In this document: positions 25,591 to 37,690 of the stretch, one piece after another
How the letters are laid out: each line of letters starts with the position of its first letter
How positions within the stretch are numbered: the stretch's first letter is position 1
NCBI GenBank assembly: GCA_033239005.1
Contig: BSQZ01000036.1
Span: forward strand, 260,001 to 324,000
Origin: Lamellibrachia satsuma
Taxonomy: Eukaryota; Annelida; Polychaeta; Sabellida; Siboglinidae
DNA length: 64,000 bases
Direction of reading: 5' to 3'
Program-made: the position numbers and the translations under genes
Notes under the pieces: generated by a model
The model's input: only the letters and a program-made list of their open reading frames with translations
Told to the model about the DNA's origin: nothing
Databases searched by the model: none

Positions 25591-27035
25591 CCATTTCATA
25601 TATTGTGTTTGGTAAAACTTGGCTAATTCTTGATATCAATGACACTAAATGTGATTGCCAATAGTATTGGTTATCCTCCCTGACAATAGTGTTCTTGGTA
25701 TAAATTGATACACGTGGTTACGATTAATGCACGGCGCTGTGGAAGTCGCCAGGTATCAATGTCAGTGTCCATGTTTGTTAATGTTTGTTAATGGTGAATT
25801 TTATATAAATGTCTTTCTGGCTAATTTAGACTATTGTACTAGTTTACTATTTAAAGCTTAAAGTAATTGTTTTGAAGTTTAATGCACATTTATGTCGATT
25901 TTAGTGTAGCATATCTACTGTACCAAACTAAACACTTGTATTATAAATGCTGCGCAAACAGGTTTGTCATATTTACCATGCGGCTGGGCCTGTCTGACGT
26001 GTGTCCTGCTCCAAATAGAACCAGTATCGGAATAACTCAAACGAACAACCAAACAGAACTCGGTTTCCTTACAAATAAAAATACATTTTGTTGATTACGC
26101 GAACATGGTTCAACAATTCTAAAACATGAAGGAATTTTGGAATACGTAAAGTTACAACCGACCTGTCAAACCATTCCGTTGCGACGTGTGAAGCTGGCGG
26201 TGACAACCGGCTATGACCTAGTTGGTAAAAGGAGGCGTTGTCGGGGTTGAAGTCCAATGTTCTCTCGCCAGCTGGCAGCTGCCAAGAGGCGGCGGATCAC
26301 TGATGTTCTTCCGAGTTCATGTGATACGAATAAAGTGTCGATGATTTTGAGACGGTACCCGATTTAGGCAATTGTGTGTTGCCTAGAAATATTTTTTTTG
26401 CAGGGACATGATCATACTTCAGGACATGTAGACACTTATGCTGCGCCCAGGTCAAAAGTTCTAGTGGCTGGCTGACACACTGTGCACGTGTCGGCGATGT
26501 AGGATCCCTTGCGCACGAAGACATTATGTAGTCATTCTGGGCGTCATTTCAATGTGAATATCTTGTACGTTGCTTTTCTGTGGAAACATTACAGGATGTG
26601 ACGATTTTTTTCCAGTAGGCTTATAAATAAGTATATATATTTATAATTGATTTTCCAAATATAAGATACATTTACAGACACCCAGTGAAGAACCCAAACA
26701 TACATTTCCTTTCAAGAGCGTATTCTAGCTCTCATTATTAGAGTTAATTAGGTTTTCATGGCCATTACATGTCAAAATTAAGCATAATCTGGAAGAGCAG
26801 AAACGTCATCTTCCAAATCAAGCTTAACCTCACAGAGTACTCGCAGTAGCCACCTTTTCCGTGGATGCGAGAGCTCGACTCTGACAGCAGCGACAGACAG
26901 ACGCATGCAAACATTTGAAATGAAATGTTTCAGGAGAATTCTCTGCATTTCCTACACCGAACTCAAAACAAATGAATTCGCGAGACAAATGGATTATCTG
27001 GGTGGAAAGAAAGAGCACTTGTTGTCACTTGTTGT
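25591..27035. other. Non-coding region, unclassified
   Basis: Several short open frames occur but have no motif, splice context or codon pattern I can support. I see no RNA gene or named element. Confidence 0.4.
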
Positions 27036-27039
27036 CACT

Positions 27040-27310
27040 TGTTGTCACTGGTGAAACAACGAAATATCTCCTGGTTTGGTCACATCACCCGACGAAACGC
27101 CATTTCAAAAAACACCCTACAAGGCACCCTGGGGGAAAAAAGACAAAGCCTGAGGAAAAACTGGCTGGATAATATGCAGGAATAGATCAAGCAAAGCCTA
27201 ATGACCCTACTACGCATTGCAGAAGACAAACAAAGCTAGCGAAGATTGTATGGAAATGGCACACTTCGACTGTCACGGTCAAGAAATGAAGGAGAAAGAA
27301 GGAACCTAAA
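27040..27310 (+). mobile_element. LINE C-terminal fragment
   Basis: Translation with two in-frame stops reads WFGHITRRNAISKNTLQG, then RKNWLDNM and LLRIAEDKQ. This pattern belongs to the C-terminal tail of many endonuclease/reverse-transcriptase LINEs. The remainder of the element is missing. Confidence 0.7.
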
Positions 27311-28086
27311 TATGCTTTAAATTATATCGTGGAAATCAGTGGAACAAACGTCAGGTTCGAATACGTTTGAGGATCGATCACCTGTTAAGCAAGTTTCGCA
27401 AACTTACTCATTCGTCTGACTTGTTTTGCCAACTATAGCTCGTGACAGCTAAATTTACTATTACTAGTATTGTATCGGCACATCGATGCATCAATGGTTT
27501 AATGTATTTTTGCACCGCTGACCAATATGTCACATAATTAGATCAATGTTTCGAGTACACAACACGTGCCAGTCAGAACAGTGCCGCCCTCTAGCGGTTT
27601 GTTCATTTAGATGGTTTACTAAAGATCGTAGGTGCACCGATTGCAGGACGAACTTAATGTTCGCGCACAGACAACACGGTCAACACTGGTTTGTCCCTAG
27701 TTAACAAACATCGTGTATGCTTTCCTTATCTCGAGAGCCATTCGTTGTTTGAAGGGATAACCGCGGCACTACTGAATATGGATAATGCAATGATAGTGTT
27801 TCAAAGATAAAGCGGTATCTCATCGACGGCCGCCCCGCCCCCGGAAATGTTAATCTGGTAGCAGGTAGACACTCTTGTGAATACTGCTGGGCGTGTGGCA
27901 TTGACTTTCAGGCTAAGTTGGAAACCGGCAGTGTGACGTCGCGGAATCCCTTTATGCACTGGGTTCCACCTTCGTGGTGGCTAAATAACACCCGACATGT
28001 TGAGTAGAAAGTGAAAGAAGAAAACACTACAAGCTTTATTAGCAAGATTAACAATAACGATAAATGCCACAAGTGCGAATGACAAG
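27311..28086. other. Non-coding region, nothing recognised
   Basis: No supported gene, RNA or repeat between the LINE fragment and the 57-bp minisatellite. Confidence 0.4.
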
Positions 28087-28400
28087 AATTTGGATCAGCA
28101 AGAATAACAGCAACACGCGGCACCACGCGTGGTTTTTCCACGGAATATGGATCAGCAAGAATAACAGCAACACGCGGCACCACGCGTGGTTTTTCCACGG
28201 AATATGGATCAGCAAGAATAACAGCAACACGCGGCACCACGCGTGGTTTTTCCACGGAATATGGATCAGCAAGAATAACAGCAACACGCGGCACCACGCG
28301 TGGTGTTTCCACGGAATATAGATCAGCAAAAATAACAGCAATTGCATTAACTGCGCCACGCGTGGTGTTTCCGGTAATCTGGAGCAACAAGAATAACAAC
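28087..28400. repeat. 57-bp minisatellite with internal palindrome
   Basis: About 5.5 copies of a 57-base unit containing GGATCAGCAAGAATAACAGC and the palindrome CCACGCGTGG. Because 57 is a multiple of three, several frames on both strands stay open and give 19-residue protein repeats. Four units are almost identical. An AAC/CAA trinucleotide run follows at about 28396-28470. Confidence 0.93.
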
Positions 28401-28479
28401 AACACACTGCAGGATAGATATTTTATTATGAACAACAACAACAACAGCAACAACAACAAAAACAACAACAACACACTGT

Positions 28480-29180
28480 AGCGCGTGGAGATGATAAAGC
28501 ACTGGGCAAGCTACGTCAATACAGCTACATAAATGCGACTGATGGGCAATCATTCAGCATCCTCCGTAGACAACTAGTATCCTAGGATAACATTAATGCG
28601 AAAGAATGGTCATGATTTTGGGTTTATGCACCTAAAAGAGATAATAAAAACTAATCTCTTGCAGAACATGTTACATCATTTACAGTAAGCAGCATTGAAA
28701 CTATATATTTAGTTTCTATTCACTGTCTTTGGTGGTTTAATATACTGTGGACTCTAATAATGGTGGTCTCCATCTGTAACTATAACACACCAGATTCAGT
28801 CACAGCAGAAGCTTCGTAATTAATGTAATACAAATGTTTCAGTATCAATTTTAATATTATTGTAAATAATGGCACAGTGAGATACTTAAAGTTTCTACAA
28901 TCATAAGAACTTATAAATAGACAATACTTATTCCAATCATAATGTTTGTTGATCAGAAGGAACAACTGTGTCGGACAACCTTGAAGAGTCAGAAATATAA
29001 TTTCCTAATTCTTTGTCCCTGAAATAATTATTTAAATATCGGATCTCGCGTCAGATATTAAAAACATACAACGGATTATCGCTAAAACTGCTCATTTAGA
29101 CGTGTGGAATCAGTCGAAAAATTTTGAAATATTTATGCCTAACGAGGTGTCTAAATGCACATGAGCTCATGCCCCCAAAT
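28480..29180. other. Non-coding region with a family Y fragment
   Basis: The family Y motif GCACCTAAAAGAGATAATAA occurs near 28628. Nothing else is recognised up to the next family Y part at 29430. Confidence 0.5.
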
Positions 29181-29429
29181 GGAATGTTTTTAGTAAAATA
29201 AACATATTTGCTATGCCGGCAATGCGCGAGCGATAATACATGGTGTCCAGTTGTAGATATCTCTCAAAAGATTACTGTAAACATTCTTATGTACAAATCT
29301 TCTCACACACCTTTAACATATTTTATTGGTCTGAAACCAGAACAATTTACACCGTTTGGTGTCAGTTATGTGAGTACACCCAAAAAACAAAATGTAATCC
29401 TATTTTTTATACAAGCATCAAAACAGCCG

Positions 29430-29705
29430 AGGTCGCTAGTGAACTCCAGAGCTAAAACTAAGTCACGAGACATACGTCCCCTATTGGCAAACATGGGAAT
29501 ATGTGTATACATATATATTTTCATTTGGCAAGCGAACATTGTCAGAATACCACGCTAACAGAATGGCGCGGCCCATTAAATTAAGATGTTGTGTGTTCAA
29601 CAAGGTTTTCCTAGTGAACCACAGGCGTTATATTAGTTACAAATGGTTCTGTCTTAGTTACTCTTATAGGTGCATAGGCCGAAAACCATGACTTTTGCTT
29701 CGCTT
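29430..29705. repeat. Family Y copy 3
   Basis: Contains GGAATATGTGTATACATATA, TTTGGCAAGCGAA, GTGTTCAACAAGGTTTTCC and CATGACTTTTGCTTCGCTTT in the same order as the other copies. In copy 4 the TA-rich spot has grown into a long TA microsatellite. Confidence 0.75.
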
Positions 29706-30027
29706 TAAACGTGTACTCCGCATGCATTCTGCGGGCACTCTGAGTTGATATAAATCTCAGCAGCTTTGAGATACTGTGTTGTATACTTATGCATTGTGTA
29801 CCTATTCAGATACGCTTGATGTTATCAGTGAGTTCGTAGGTCGTTTATTGACGCGGCAGTTCAGTGACTTGCAGATACTGGGTTCGAACCGACGCAACAG
29901 GCTGGATACATCACATTACCGACCTGTCTAGCACCGAATATTAAAGGCACCGGAGCGTTCTAATGCCGCTGTCTACCGCTAGTGATGTCGGAGCTGGCAA
30001 CCGCTACCGCCATCACGGCGACGACAT

Positions 30028-31330
30028 GCTAACTTTTATAGTTACCGAATATAATACACGCTCGTAAACTTAGTATCGTGCAGACTGTCTCTGCCATGTA
30101 TGAATCAATGACGGTGGTGCAAGAGTGTGTGTCGTCGCCGCAGCACGCCACATGTATCGGCATCGTTTGCCAATACGTGTGCCCTATGGTTTATTCACGT
30201 GGCGCAAAGTTCAGCTCGTTCCTGCTGTAATCAACGCGGCCTAGGATGGTGACAGCCCGGTCAGTGTAGTGGATCACTGTAGTGACCACTTACGACACGC
30301 TTCGACGCCTGTCTGGGTCATCCTCTGGAGCGACTGTATATGAACAGCTACAACCACAGCTGAGATGTTTCAGCGGACACGCTCGGTCAAGTTTAGCCGG
30401 GCGTGACGCCCAGTCGATGCACCTCCACATGCCAGGTTATATTTTTAAACTCTACACACTATGATTACCTGGTCTTAGTGTAAGCCTTCCTAGGTCAAAG
30501 ACGGGTTGGACGACTGCGTCACGCTAAATTTATAACGACAACGTAATTGATAAGAATGTTAGGCATGCATTAATTATTAATTAAAACACTCGACTGACAC
30601 GTGAATGCGCAGCCGCGAAACGCAGTGTCTGGACGAGAAACGTCATGCTCTGCTGCTTCCGGTGCGCTGTCAACCACGACCGCCGCCACGGCGGAGAAAT
30701 GGAAGAGTGTTTGTCATCGCCACAGCCCGTCATATGTATCACATCGCTTGCCAGTGCATGTGCCCTATGGTTTATCCACGTGGCGCAAAGTTCAGCTTGT
30801 TCCTGCTGTAATCAATAAGGCCTCGGGTGGTGACTGCGCGGTCAGTGTAGTGACTCAGTGTAGTGACTTCAACAACGGTCTCGGTCACCCGTCTGGAGTG
30901 ACTCTACGTGAGTCGCTACAACAACAGCGGGGATGTTTCAACGGACACGCTCTGTCAAATTTGGCCGCGCGTGACGTCCATGGCAGTCGACGAACCTCCA
31001 GATGTCAGTTGTAGCACAGCGGTGAGATGAAATTCTGCACGTCAGGCGAGTAATTATGCTTTGTTATTTTACCCGTATTCTTGGCGCGACAACGTTACAT
31101 TCAACTCTAGTTACTTTAGGAAACACGTTGTTCTTATTTTACACATCCAATCTGCACATTCTGTTTATCCTAACTACAATGGCAATGGGAAGTTGTGGTC
31201 ATCCGGTGGGAATGTGTGGTCGCGGAGACACCCTCCAAATGTTGTGTAGGGTTACGTTTACAATAATTTCATCAGCAGCCATTTTGTCATCATTACTGTT
31301 GGTGCAATACTCCTTGCAGGTTTCTTTGTG
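30028..31330. repeat. Dispersed repeat family X, copies A and B in tandem
   Basis: Copy A (30028-30480) and copy B (about 30550-31330) share GTGCCCTATGGTTTAT, CCACGTGGCGCAAAGTTCAG, TCCTGCTGTAATCAA and GGACACGCTCGGTCAA. Copy C lies at 32043-33760. Sequence is GC-richer than its surroundings and encodes nothing recognisable. Unnamed; probably a non-autonomous element. Confidence 0.8.
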
Positions 31331-32042
31331 AAAATATACACGCCATGATTACCTGGTCTTAGTGTAAGCCTTCCCACGAAGGTACAGGGCTGCTGCACTG
31401 TCTGCACCATTCTGAATAGCCATTCATTTTAAGCTGCCACTGCTTATCTAGGTCAACGAATTGTCAGTATGGGGCGGCATAATGGGCTGGACGACTGCGT
31501 CAGGCTAAAAATAACGATCGCTTGAACACAACCACGTGCCAACGGAGTCCACCATTGTCTTCTAGCAAAGAGAACTTTGTAATATGAATGATTGGTGCAC
31601 TACTGGCACAACAAAACAGTATGTAAGCAGATATTCTACGTCAACTTGCTAATTTAATTTTTTGTCAATGTCCCCACAATTTTTAGTGTAACACTTCCGA
31701 AGAACTTCAATCGAAAAGTTTGCGTTATTTTGTAAACAACAAGTCCCTCTCTACAGGAGGGGGTGTAGGTGTACCCTCTTAGTGTAAGTGTATAGAAACG
31801 TAGCGTAGGGGGTCGATCGGCCGCCCCGCAGGGAAACAAATAACGTTTCGGCTACGGGTATTCGACTGTACAAAACGTCCGCTTTCTTCTAAATATAATT
31901 CCTCTTTGTGCAGACATGGCTCCATAGTCACATACCTGAGGTAACTTGACGTGGGTTCACGAAGCTGATGTATTTTAGCCGTGAGAACAACATTACAGAC
32001 GCGTCAGCAGTGCGATTAATGAATTTATAAGGACAACGTAAT
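31331..32042. other. Non-coding region between family X copies
   Basis: No supported feature. A short motif shared with copy B (ATTACCTGGTCTTAGTGTAAG, near 31346 and 30462) marks further family X relatedness. Confidence 0.4.
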
Positions 32043-33760
32043 TGATAAGGACATTAGGCATGCATTTATTATTAATTAAGCAGTCGACTGACACGTCACG
32101 CGTGAATACGCAACGTCTGGATGACAACAAAACAAAATGCTAACTTTTGTAGTTACCGAATATATACACGCTTGTAAAATATCACAAACAATGTGACACT
32201 AGTGTTGTGCGCACGTACTGTCCATGTATGGATAAATGACGTGTGATGCCAGAGTGTTTGTCATCGCCACAGCCCGCCACATGTATCGCATCGCTTGCCA
32301 GTGCATGTGCCCTATGGTTTATCCACGTGGCGCAAAGTTCAGCTTGTTCCTGCTGTAATCAACGCAGCCTCGGGTGGTGACTGCGTGGTCAGTGTAGTGA
32401 CCACTTACGACACGCTTCGACGGCAGCCCGGGTCGCCTGTCTGGAACGACTGTACAGGAACATCTTGTAGTAGATGGATATGTTTCACAATGGAAATCAG
32501 TTTTGAGTGTGGTACCACAAGGATCGGTATTAGGACCTTTATTATCTTTAACATATATCAATGACTTGGACGATAACGTAACAAGAAACGTACTGAAATT
32601 TGCGAATGACACAAGAGTGTTTAGAAGGGTTAACACTGATGGTGATAAACAACATTTACAAAACGATCTAGACAAATAAGTTAAATGGTCTGAAAAATGG
32701 CAGATGTTATTCAATTTGGGGAAATGTAAATGCCTACACACAGGACACGAGAACTTGGATATAAACTATAATATGGAAGATACTGTTCTAGGTACTTATG
32801 CAAAAGAAAAGGACTTAGGAGTAACAATAAATGCTGATATGAAAGTTTCAGAACAGTATCGTATTGCAGCTTCGAAAGGTAATAATTCTTGGGTTGATTA
32901 GGAGAAACATAACATGAAAGGAAAAAAGCTAATTATACCTATGCATAAAGCAATAATTATACTTCATTTAGAATAATGTATACAAGCGTGGAGACCATAT
33001 CGTAAGAATGGTATAGATACGCTTGAGCGCATAAAGAGTAGGACAACTTAAATTATTCCAGAACTGAGATACATTAGTTATGAAGAACACCTGAAAGAAT
33101 GTGGTTTAACAACTCTAGAGACAAGGAGGTTAAGAGAGGAGATCATATTAAAGTCTTTAAGATATTGAATGGGTATGAAAATATTGATAGAAGTGTGTTT
33201 TTCTCACTCCAGAAAGACAGTAGAGCTAGAGGACATGAGGTACAGTTAGTAAAGGATCAGTGTAGATTGGATATCAGGAAGTACTTGTTCTCACAGAGGA
33301 CAATACATTAATGGAACAAATTATCTACGGATTGTGTAACTGCTAGCAGAGTGAATATGTTTAAAAACAAGGTTGACACATATCTCAGGAGGACGGGTTA
33401 CACGAAGATGAACATTGTTGGTCTCTCGATAAGCCAATGGCGCCTTGTCTACTTGCCATCTGGGCCTTTGGCTTGGATGGCAAATCTTGTTAAATCTTGT
33501 TAAATAGCTACAACCACAGTTGATATGTTTCAATGGACACGCTCGGTCGAGTTTGGCCGCGCGTGACGTCCAGTCGATGCACCTCCAGATGCCAGTTGTA
33601 ACATAGCGGCGAGATGAAATTGTGCACATCGGGCGAGTAACTCTATTTTGTTATTTTACCCGTATTCTTGGCGCGACAACGTTACATTTAACTCTAGTTA
33701 GCTTTGGAAACACGTTGTTCTTGTTCTACACATCCAACTGGCACATTCTGGTTATCACAA
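32043..33760. repeat. Family X copy C, interrupted by a CR1 insertion
   Basis: Left part 32043-32461 matches copy A up to GACTGTACAGGAACA. The match resumes at 33507 with GCTACAACCACAGTTGATAT, exactly where copy A continues. The gap is filled by a CR1 element, so the family X copy is older than that insertion. Confidence 0.85.
32462..33506 (+). mobile_element. CR1-like LINE, 5'-truncated, decayed
   Basis: Starts at CTTGTAGTAGATGGATATG (RT, just before the SGVPQG region) and ends in the CR1 tail CTTGTTAAATCTTGTTAAAT near 33505. The RT active site reads KFANDT, so the first catalytic Asp of FADD is now Asn, and several stops and frameshifts break the frame. Boundaries are set precisely by the interrupted family X copy. 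Confidence 0.9.
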
Positions 33761-33959
33761 TTAGAATGATGCGAACTGGACCCATTGCCAACAGCTACTC
33801 AAACGGTGTTCATCTCAACTAGTGTCACGATAACGCTGACCCGAGCAATCGTACCCGCTGTCTTTAGGCGTGCGGTCGTTAGACCGCCGTCCATTTAAAA
33901 ACTCGTGGAAAAAGGTATTTGCACGACAAATAAACACCCATGTCGATACGAACAACTTA

Positions 33960-34440
33960 CGCGACACATTTCAACCGGTATACCGCCGCGGCCACTCGAC
34001 GGAGACGGCGCTCCTGTAAGTCAAGAATGACATCGGTGCGGCACTGGACATAAAATGCAAGACTGTCCTCGTGGTACTTGATTTGTCAAGCGTATTCGAT
34101 ACAATCGACCGCGAGTTCTTGATGACTCGACTGGAACACTCATTTGGCATCACAGACTCGGCGCTTGCGTGGCTGCGGTCGTACATCAGCGAACGCTATC
34201 AGAGAGTCGCCGTGGACAGTGCCATGTCGACTGATTGCGCCTTGAAATGTGGCATCCCACATTGGTCAATGCTTAGTCCAATATTGTACTCTATAGATAC
34301 AAAACCGATCGGCGATATTATTGGTCGGCACAAAATGCAATATCATTGTTATGCTGATGACACGCAAATTTATATGACGGTAGAACGTGATGAATGCATA
34401 GTTGCGGCCCAGTCTAAGGCCGAGGCATGTGCACCGCGGT
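33960..34440 (+). mobile_element. LINE reverse transcriptase fragment of another lineage
   Basis: The translation reads YRRGHSTETALL, a stop, then KNDIGAALD, LDLSSVFDTIDREFL, SYISERYQRVAVD, a changed GIPHWSMLSPILYS (normally GVPQGSVLGP) and the catalytic YADDTQIY (near 34352). Reading frame is open from 34071 to 34505. The YADD box and LDLS-FDTID pattern separate it from the CR1 copies with FADD. Confidence 0.85.
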
Positions 34441-34493
34441 CACGCTCTATTGAGCATCCAACGTCAGGCGTGTTCGCAGCTCAACAGATGCGA

Positions 34494-34960
34494 TCCCCGA
34501 TATGACACCCATATGTGCATTCACTGAGGTGCACTCCCGATATGCACACACATATGTGCATTCACTGAGGTGCACTCCCGATATGCACACCCATATGTGC
34601 ATTCACTGAGGTGCACTCCCGATATGCACACACATATGTGCATTCACTGAGGAGCACTCCACATATGCACACCCATGTGTGCATTCACTGAGATGCACTC
34701 CCGATATGCATACATATATGTGCATTCACTGAGGTGCACTCCCGATGCACATTCGTGAGAAGTGCAACAAAATGTGTATGCCCCGAGGTGCACTCCCGAT
34801 ACCTACCCCGATATGCGCACCAAGATGTGCATTCCCGAGGTGCACTCCTGTTGCGCACTTTCCACATGCACACCCCGAGGTGCACTCCCGATATGTACAC
34901 CCATAAGTTCATTCTCCGAGGTGCACTCCCCGAAATGCATTATACGCAGTGCATTCCCTG
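34494..34960. repeat. About 41-bp minisatellite with palindromic core
   Basis: Five or six units of about 41 bases (CCCGATATGCACACACATAT, then GTGCATTCACTGAGGTGCAC) run to about 34740 and then degrade into shorter units with CCCCGAGGTGCACTCCCGAT. The core ATATGCACACACATATGTGCAT is partly self-complementary. A related short array lies at 36420-36515. Confidence 0.9.
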
Positions 34961-34979
34961 AAGTACACTACCGACCGAC

Positions 34980-35530
34980 TACAGCGACATATTGATGCCA
35001 TTGTCCGCGGTGGGTGCACGAGCCAACACCTTTACTGATTATATGATTTAGTAAAACAAGGACAACCGAAATGCTGACGTTTACAGTAGGTACTGACATT
35101 TAAACACTCTTATAATTATACATGTTTTATATCTATGACATAGTCTTTAAGTGTCAGTATCTATTATGTTAGTGTCTAGAAAGGAACAGCTGCGCATATC
35201 AGTGTGCAGACCAGACAAATTAATGATTACACAAGCTCCTACCCGAAACGAAACGGCAACCTACATACCCACCCTCTAAGACGCCAAATTAACGTGTTAC
35301 AAAATATTTACATGCCTGAGGTAACTTTTTGTAGGCTTTCTCTTCAAGCCACCAGAACAGCCTTGCAGTAGCGTCAACATAATTTCTAACCACGATGTGA
35401 ATACAATTGATCAGGGTGAATTAATAGATTATGGGCATTCCATTAGCGCGTCACACATGAGTGGACAGTCGCGACACGCAGCGTTGTCATGGTGTATTAA
35501 GTACAGAACTTTCTGCTATTGATGGATTTG
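34980..35530. other. Non-coding region, nothing recognised
   Basis: No gene or known repeat seen between the minisatellite and the hAT-like element. Confidence 0.4.
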
Positions 35531-35538
35531 CTTTGGAT

Positions 35539-36255
35539 CAGGACTGTGGTCAATTCCAAAAAGGAATTGGAATTATTCAATTCCTTTCAATTTAATTCCG
35601 GAATTGGAACTGGAATTGAAAGACTTTGAGCAAAAGGAATTGGAATTGAACGAAAAGGAATTGATCTTTATTTTCTGGATCTGGCCGAACCCCACCTTCC
35701 AGTCAGTCCATAAGCAGCAGACATGTCTCATCAGATAACACAAACAATGACGCAATAGAAGGTTTTAGCAGCAAGGCCCAGTTAGTAGGGTTGACTTGTT
35801 GAGGCAAAAAAACCATGATCAAAAGACAGACGTGTGTGCACAATGTGTAAATAAGGCAGTGCAAATAAGATTGAATTTTAGAAATATGGAAATCAGCCCT
35901 GGAAGTCCATTTTCTCACCTTAGTGCGACAAATGATTAAAGGACTTGAACAAGTTGGTGTAAAAGTGGAGTCTATGTATTTCCCTTTGAGCTAACGCTTG
36001 TGAGAGAGTATTAAATGTTTTCATTTGTGCTCAACAATGCAACTCATCCTTTCACTCCCATTTAGATAACTGCAATGGTGGAAGTCCATTTGCTCACCTT
36101 GTGCATTAACTGAGGTGTGAACTACCAGTTGAATTATTTCGGAAAAAGAATTGAACTGGAATTTGAATTCAATTGGAATTGAAAGAAAAAAATATTGGAA
36201 TTGACTAAAAGGAATTGGATTTGGAATTGATTAAAAGGAATTGACCCCAGCCCTG
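35539..36255. mobile_element. Non-autonomous hAT-like element with terminal inverted repeats and 8-bp target duplication
   Basis: Left end CAGGACTGTGGTCAATTCC mirrors the right end GGAATTGACCCCAGCCCTG (two or three mismatches). Flanks are CTTTGGAT (35531-35538) and CTTCGGAT (36256-36263), an 8-base duplication with one mismatch, as expected for hAT. Sub-terminal DNA at both ends is rich in GGAATTGGAATTGAA repeats, and no transposase is present. Confidence 0.82.
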
Positions 36256-36364
36256 CTTCGGATATACATTTGCTGCCGCGATCCGTCAGTGGGCATGGTT
36301 ATGAGGCGTGCTTCGTGTAGTACGCTTCACGTTGTCGCGTTGTCCTGTCTCTCTGTTGGCTCGT

Positions 36365-36520
36365 CACGCTCTATTGGACACTTAGCGTCGGACTTAACCT
36401 GAGCGTGTTCGCAGCTCAACAAATGCACTTTCCCTGATGTACACTCCCGATATGCACTCTTCGAAGTGCACTCCAACGACACGCACTCCCGGCGCGCACT
36501 CCTCGAGGTGCGGGAAGACG
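36365..36520. repeat. Second copy of the 34.4-kb LINE-end plus GTGCAC repeat
   Basis: TCACGCTCTATTG, then GTGTTCGCAGCTCAACA and GATATGCACTC repeats match 34438-34560. The two loci therefore share a junction of LINE-derived DNA with the GTGCAC minisatellite. Confidence 0.7.
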
Positions 36521-36544
36521 GTATTTATTGAGATTCTGCACGTG

Positions 36545-37070
36545 CCGGCTAGTCGAAGGTCTCGGTAAGAGAAGCGAGTGATGTTGCAGGCGTTAGTTGA
36601 GCTAGCAAAATACCCATCACCCGGATGGGATAAATTGGTAGTTCGTGAGTGATTGTAACGATAACAATATTTAAAATCGTTGTCACAGAAATATCCACAT
36701 ATGTCTTGTTACTTGGCGCTGCCAGTCGATAGCTCTCGAAATTGCGACGTAAACTGGCAGTTATACTAACGTCTAGCGACGCCTTGCCCTTGTATGGCGT
36801 AACTTCGAACAATCGAAGAAAAGACGCATGACGCTGCCAATAAGTGTACGTAAATGTTCCCGTAGCGTTGCGGACAGTTGTACGTAATAACTATGTATTC
36901 GATTGTTTGTAGAAAGGGTAATAGTGGGGTGGATTTCGAGAAAAAAACTGACACGATCCGACCCTGGGGTCGTAGACGAACCCCTGAAAGTTTGACGCCC
37001 GAGATACAAAGCGTCTAGGAGGAGTAGCATGCCATACACACATACAAACATACATACTCACGGTGGATTA
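36545..37070 (-). repeat. Dispersed repeat family Z, reverse copy
   Basis: The reverse strand shares with 58140-58690, 56690-57000 and 63240-63600 blocks such as GTCAAACTTTCAGGGGTTCG, CTACGACCCC and a GTCACGAACTACC-like segment. No coding sequence is supported. The match is partial and diverged. Confidence 0.6.
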
Positions 37071-37164
37071 TATTAAGATATATACGTGTGTGTGTGTGTA
37101 TTGTGGTTACACTGTCTGTGTATTTATGTACGTACGTAATGCTACATAGGAACTGTATATACAT

Positions 37165-37374
37165 TAAAGGGAAACAAAAGGCAGGGCTTTTGGCGTATGT
37201 ACCTATAACAGTTAGTAAAACATAACCATTTGCAACTACAATTAAGATTATTAGGACAGTGGATTACTTGGATAAACTTGTTGAACATAAAGCATCTTAA
37301 TTGCATGGGCTGCGCCATACTATTAGATAACCATACGTCACGTGTCACTAGTCTGGCAATGTTCGCTCGCCAAA

Positions 37375-37462
<88 letters not shown>

Positions 37463-37690
37463 TATTCCCATGCTTGCCAATGAGATATGGCATTGATGTC
37501 TGCGTTCAAACTTTAACATGTCAGCCCCGAGTCAACCGGAGAAATGACCGTAATCTCCAACTTTTAGAACCCATTCTGAGTAAACCACTGTCGTGATGTT
37601 CTTGATTTTAGTTGCACGCGGCTACTTTTTATCATCCCTTTTACGTGCTTCAAAACCATGACTGTTGTTTCAATTTAAATACATTGATTT
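37165..37690 (-). repeat. Family Y copy 4 (reverse) with a long TA microsatellite
   Basis: Reads as family Y on the minus strand: CATGACTG near 37660 is outside, while AACATTGCCAGACTAG, TTTGGCGAGCGAA reverse and CAACAAG blocks are present. At 37378-37447 a pure TA run of about 35 units replaces the short ATGTGTATACATATATAT of other copies, followed by ACACACACAC. Confidence 0.75.

Noticed and set aside
28064..28474. Repeat proteins of 85-188 codons on both strands
   Set aside because: Produced by the 57-bp minisatellite and the CAA/AAC run; no start context, domain or splice support.
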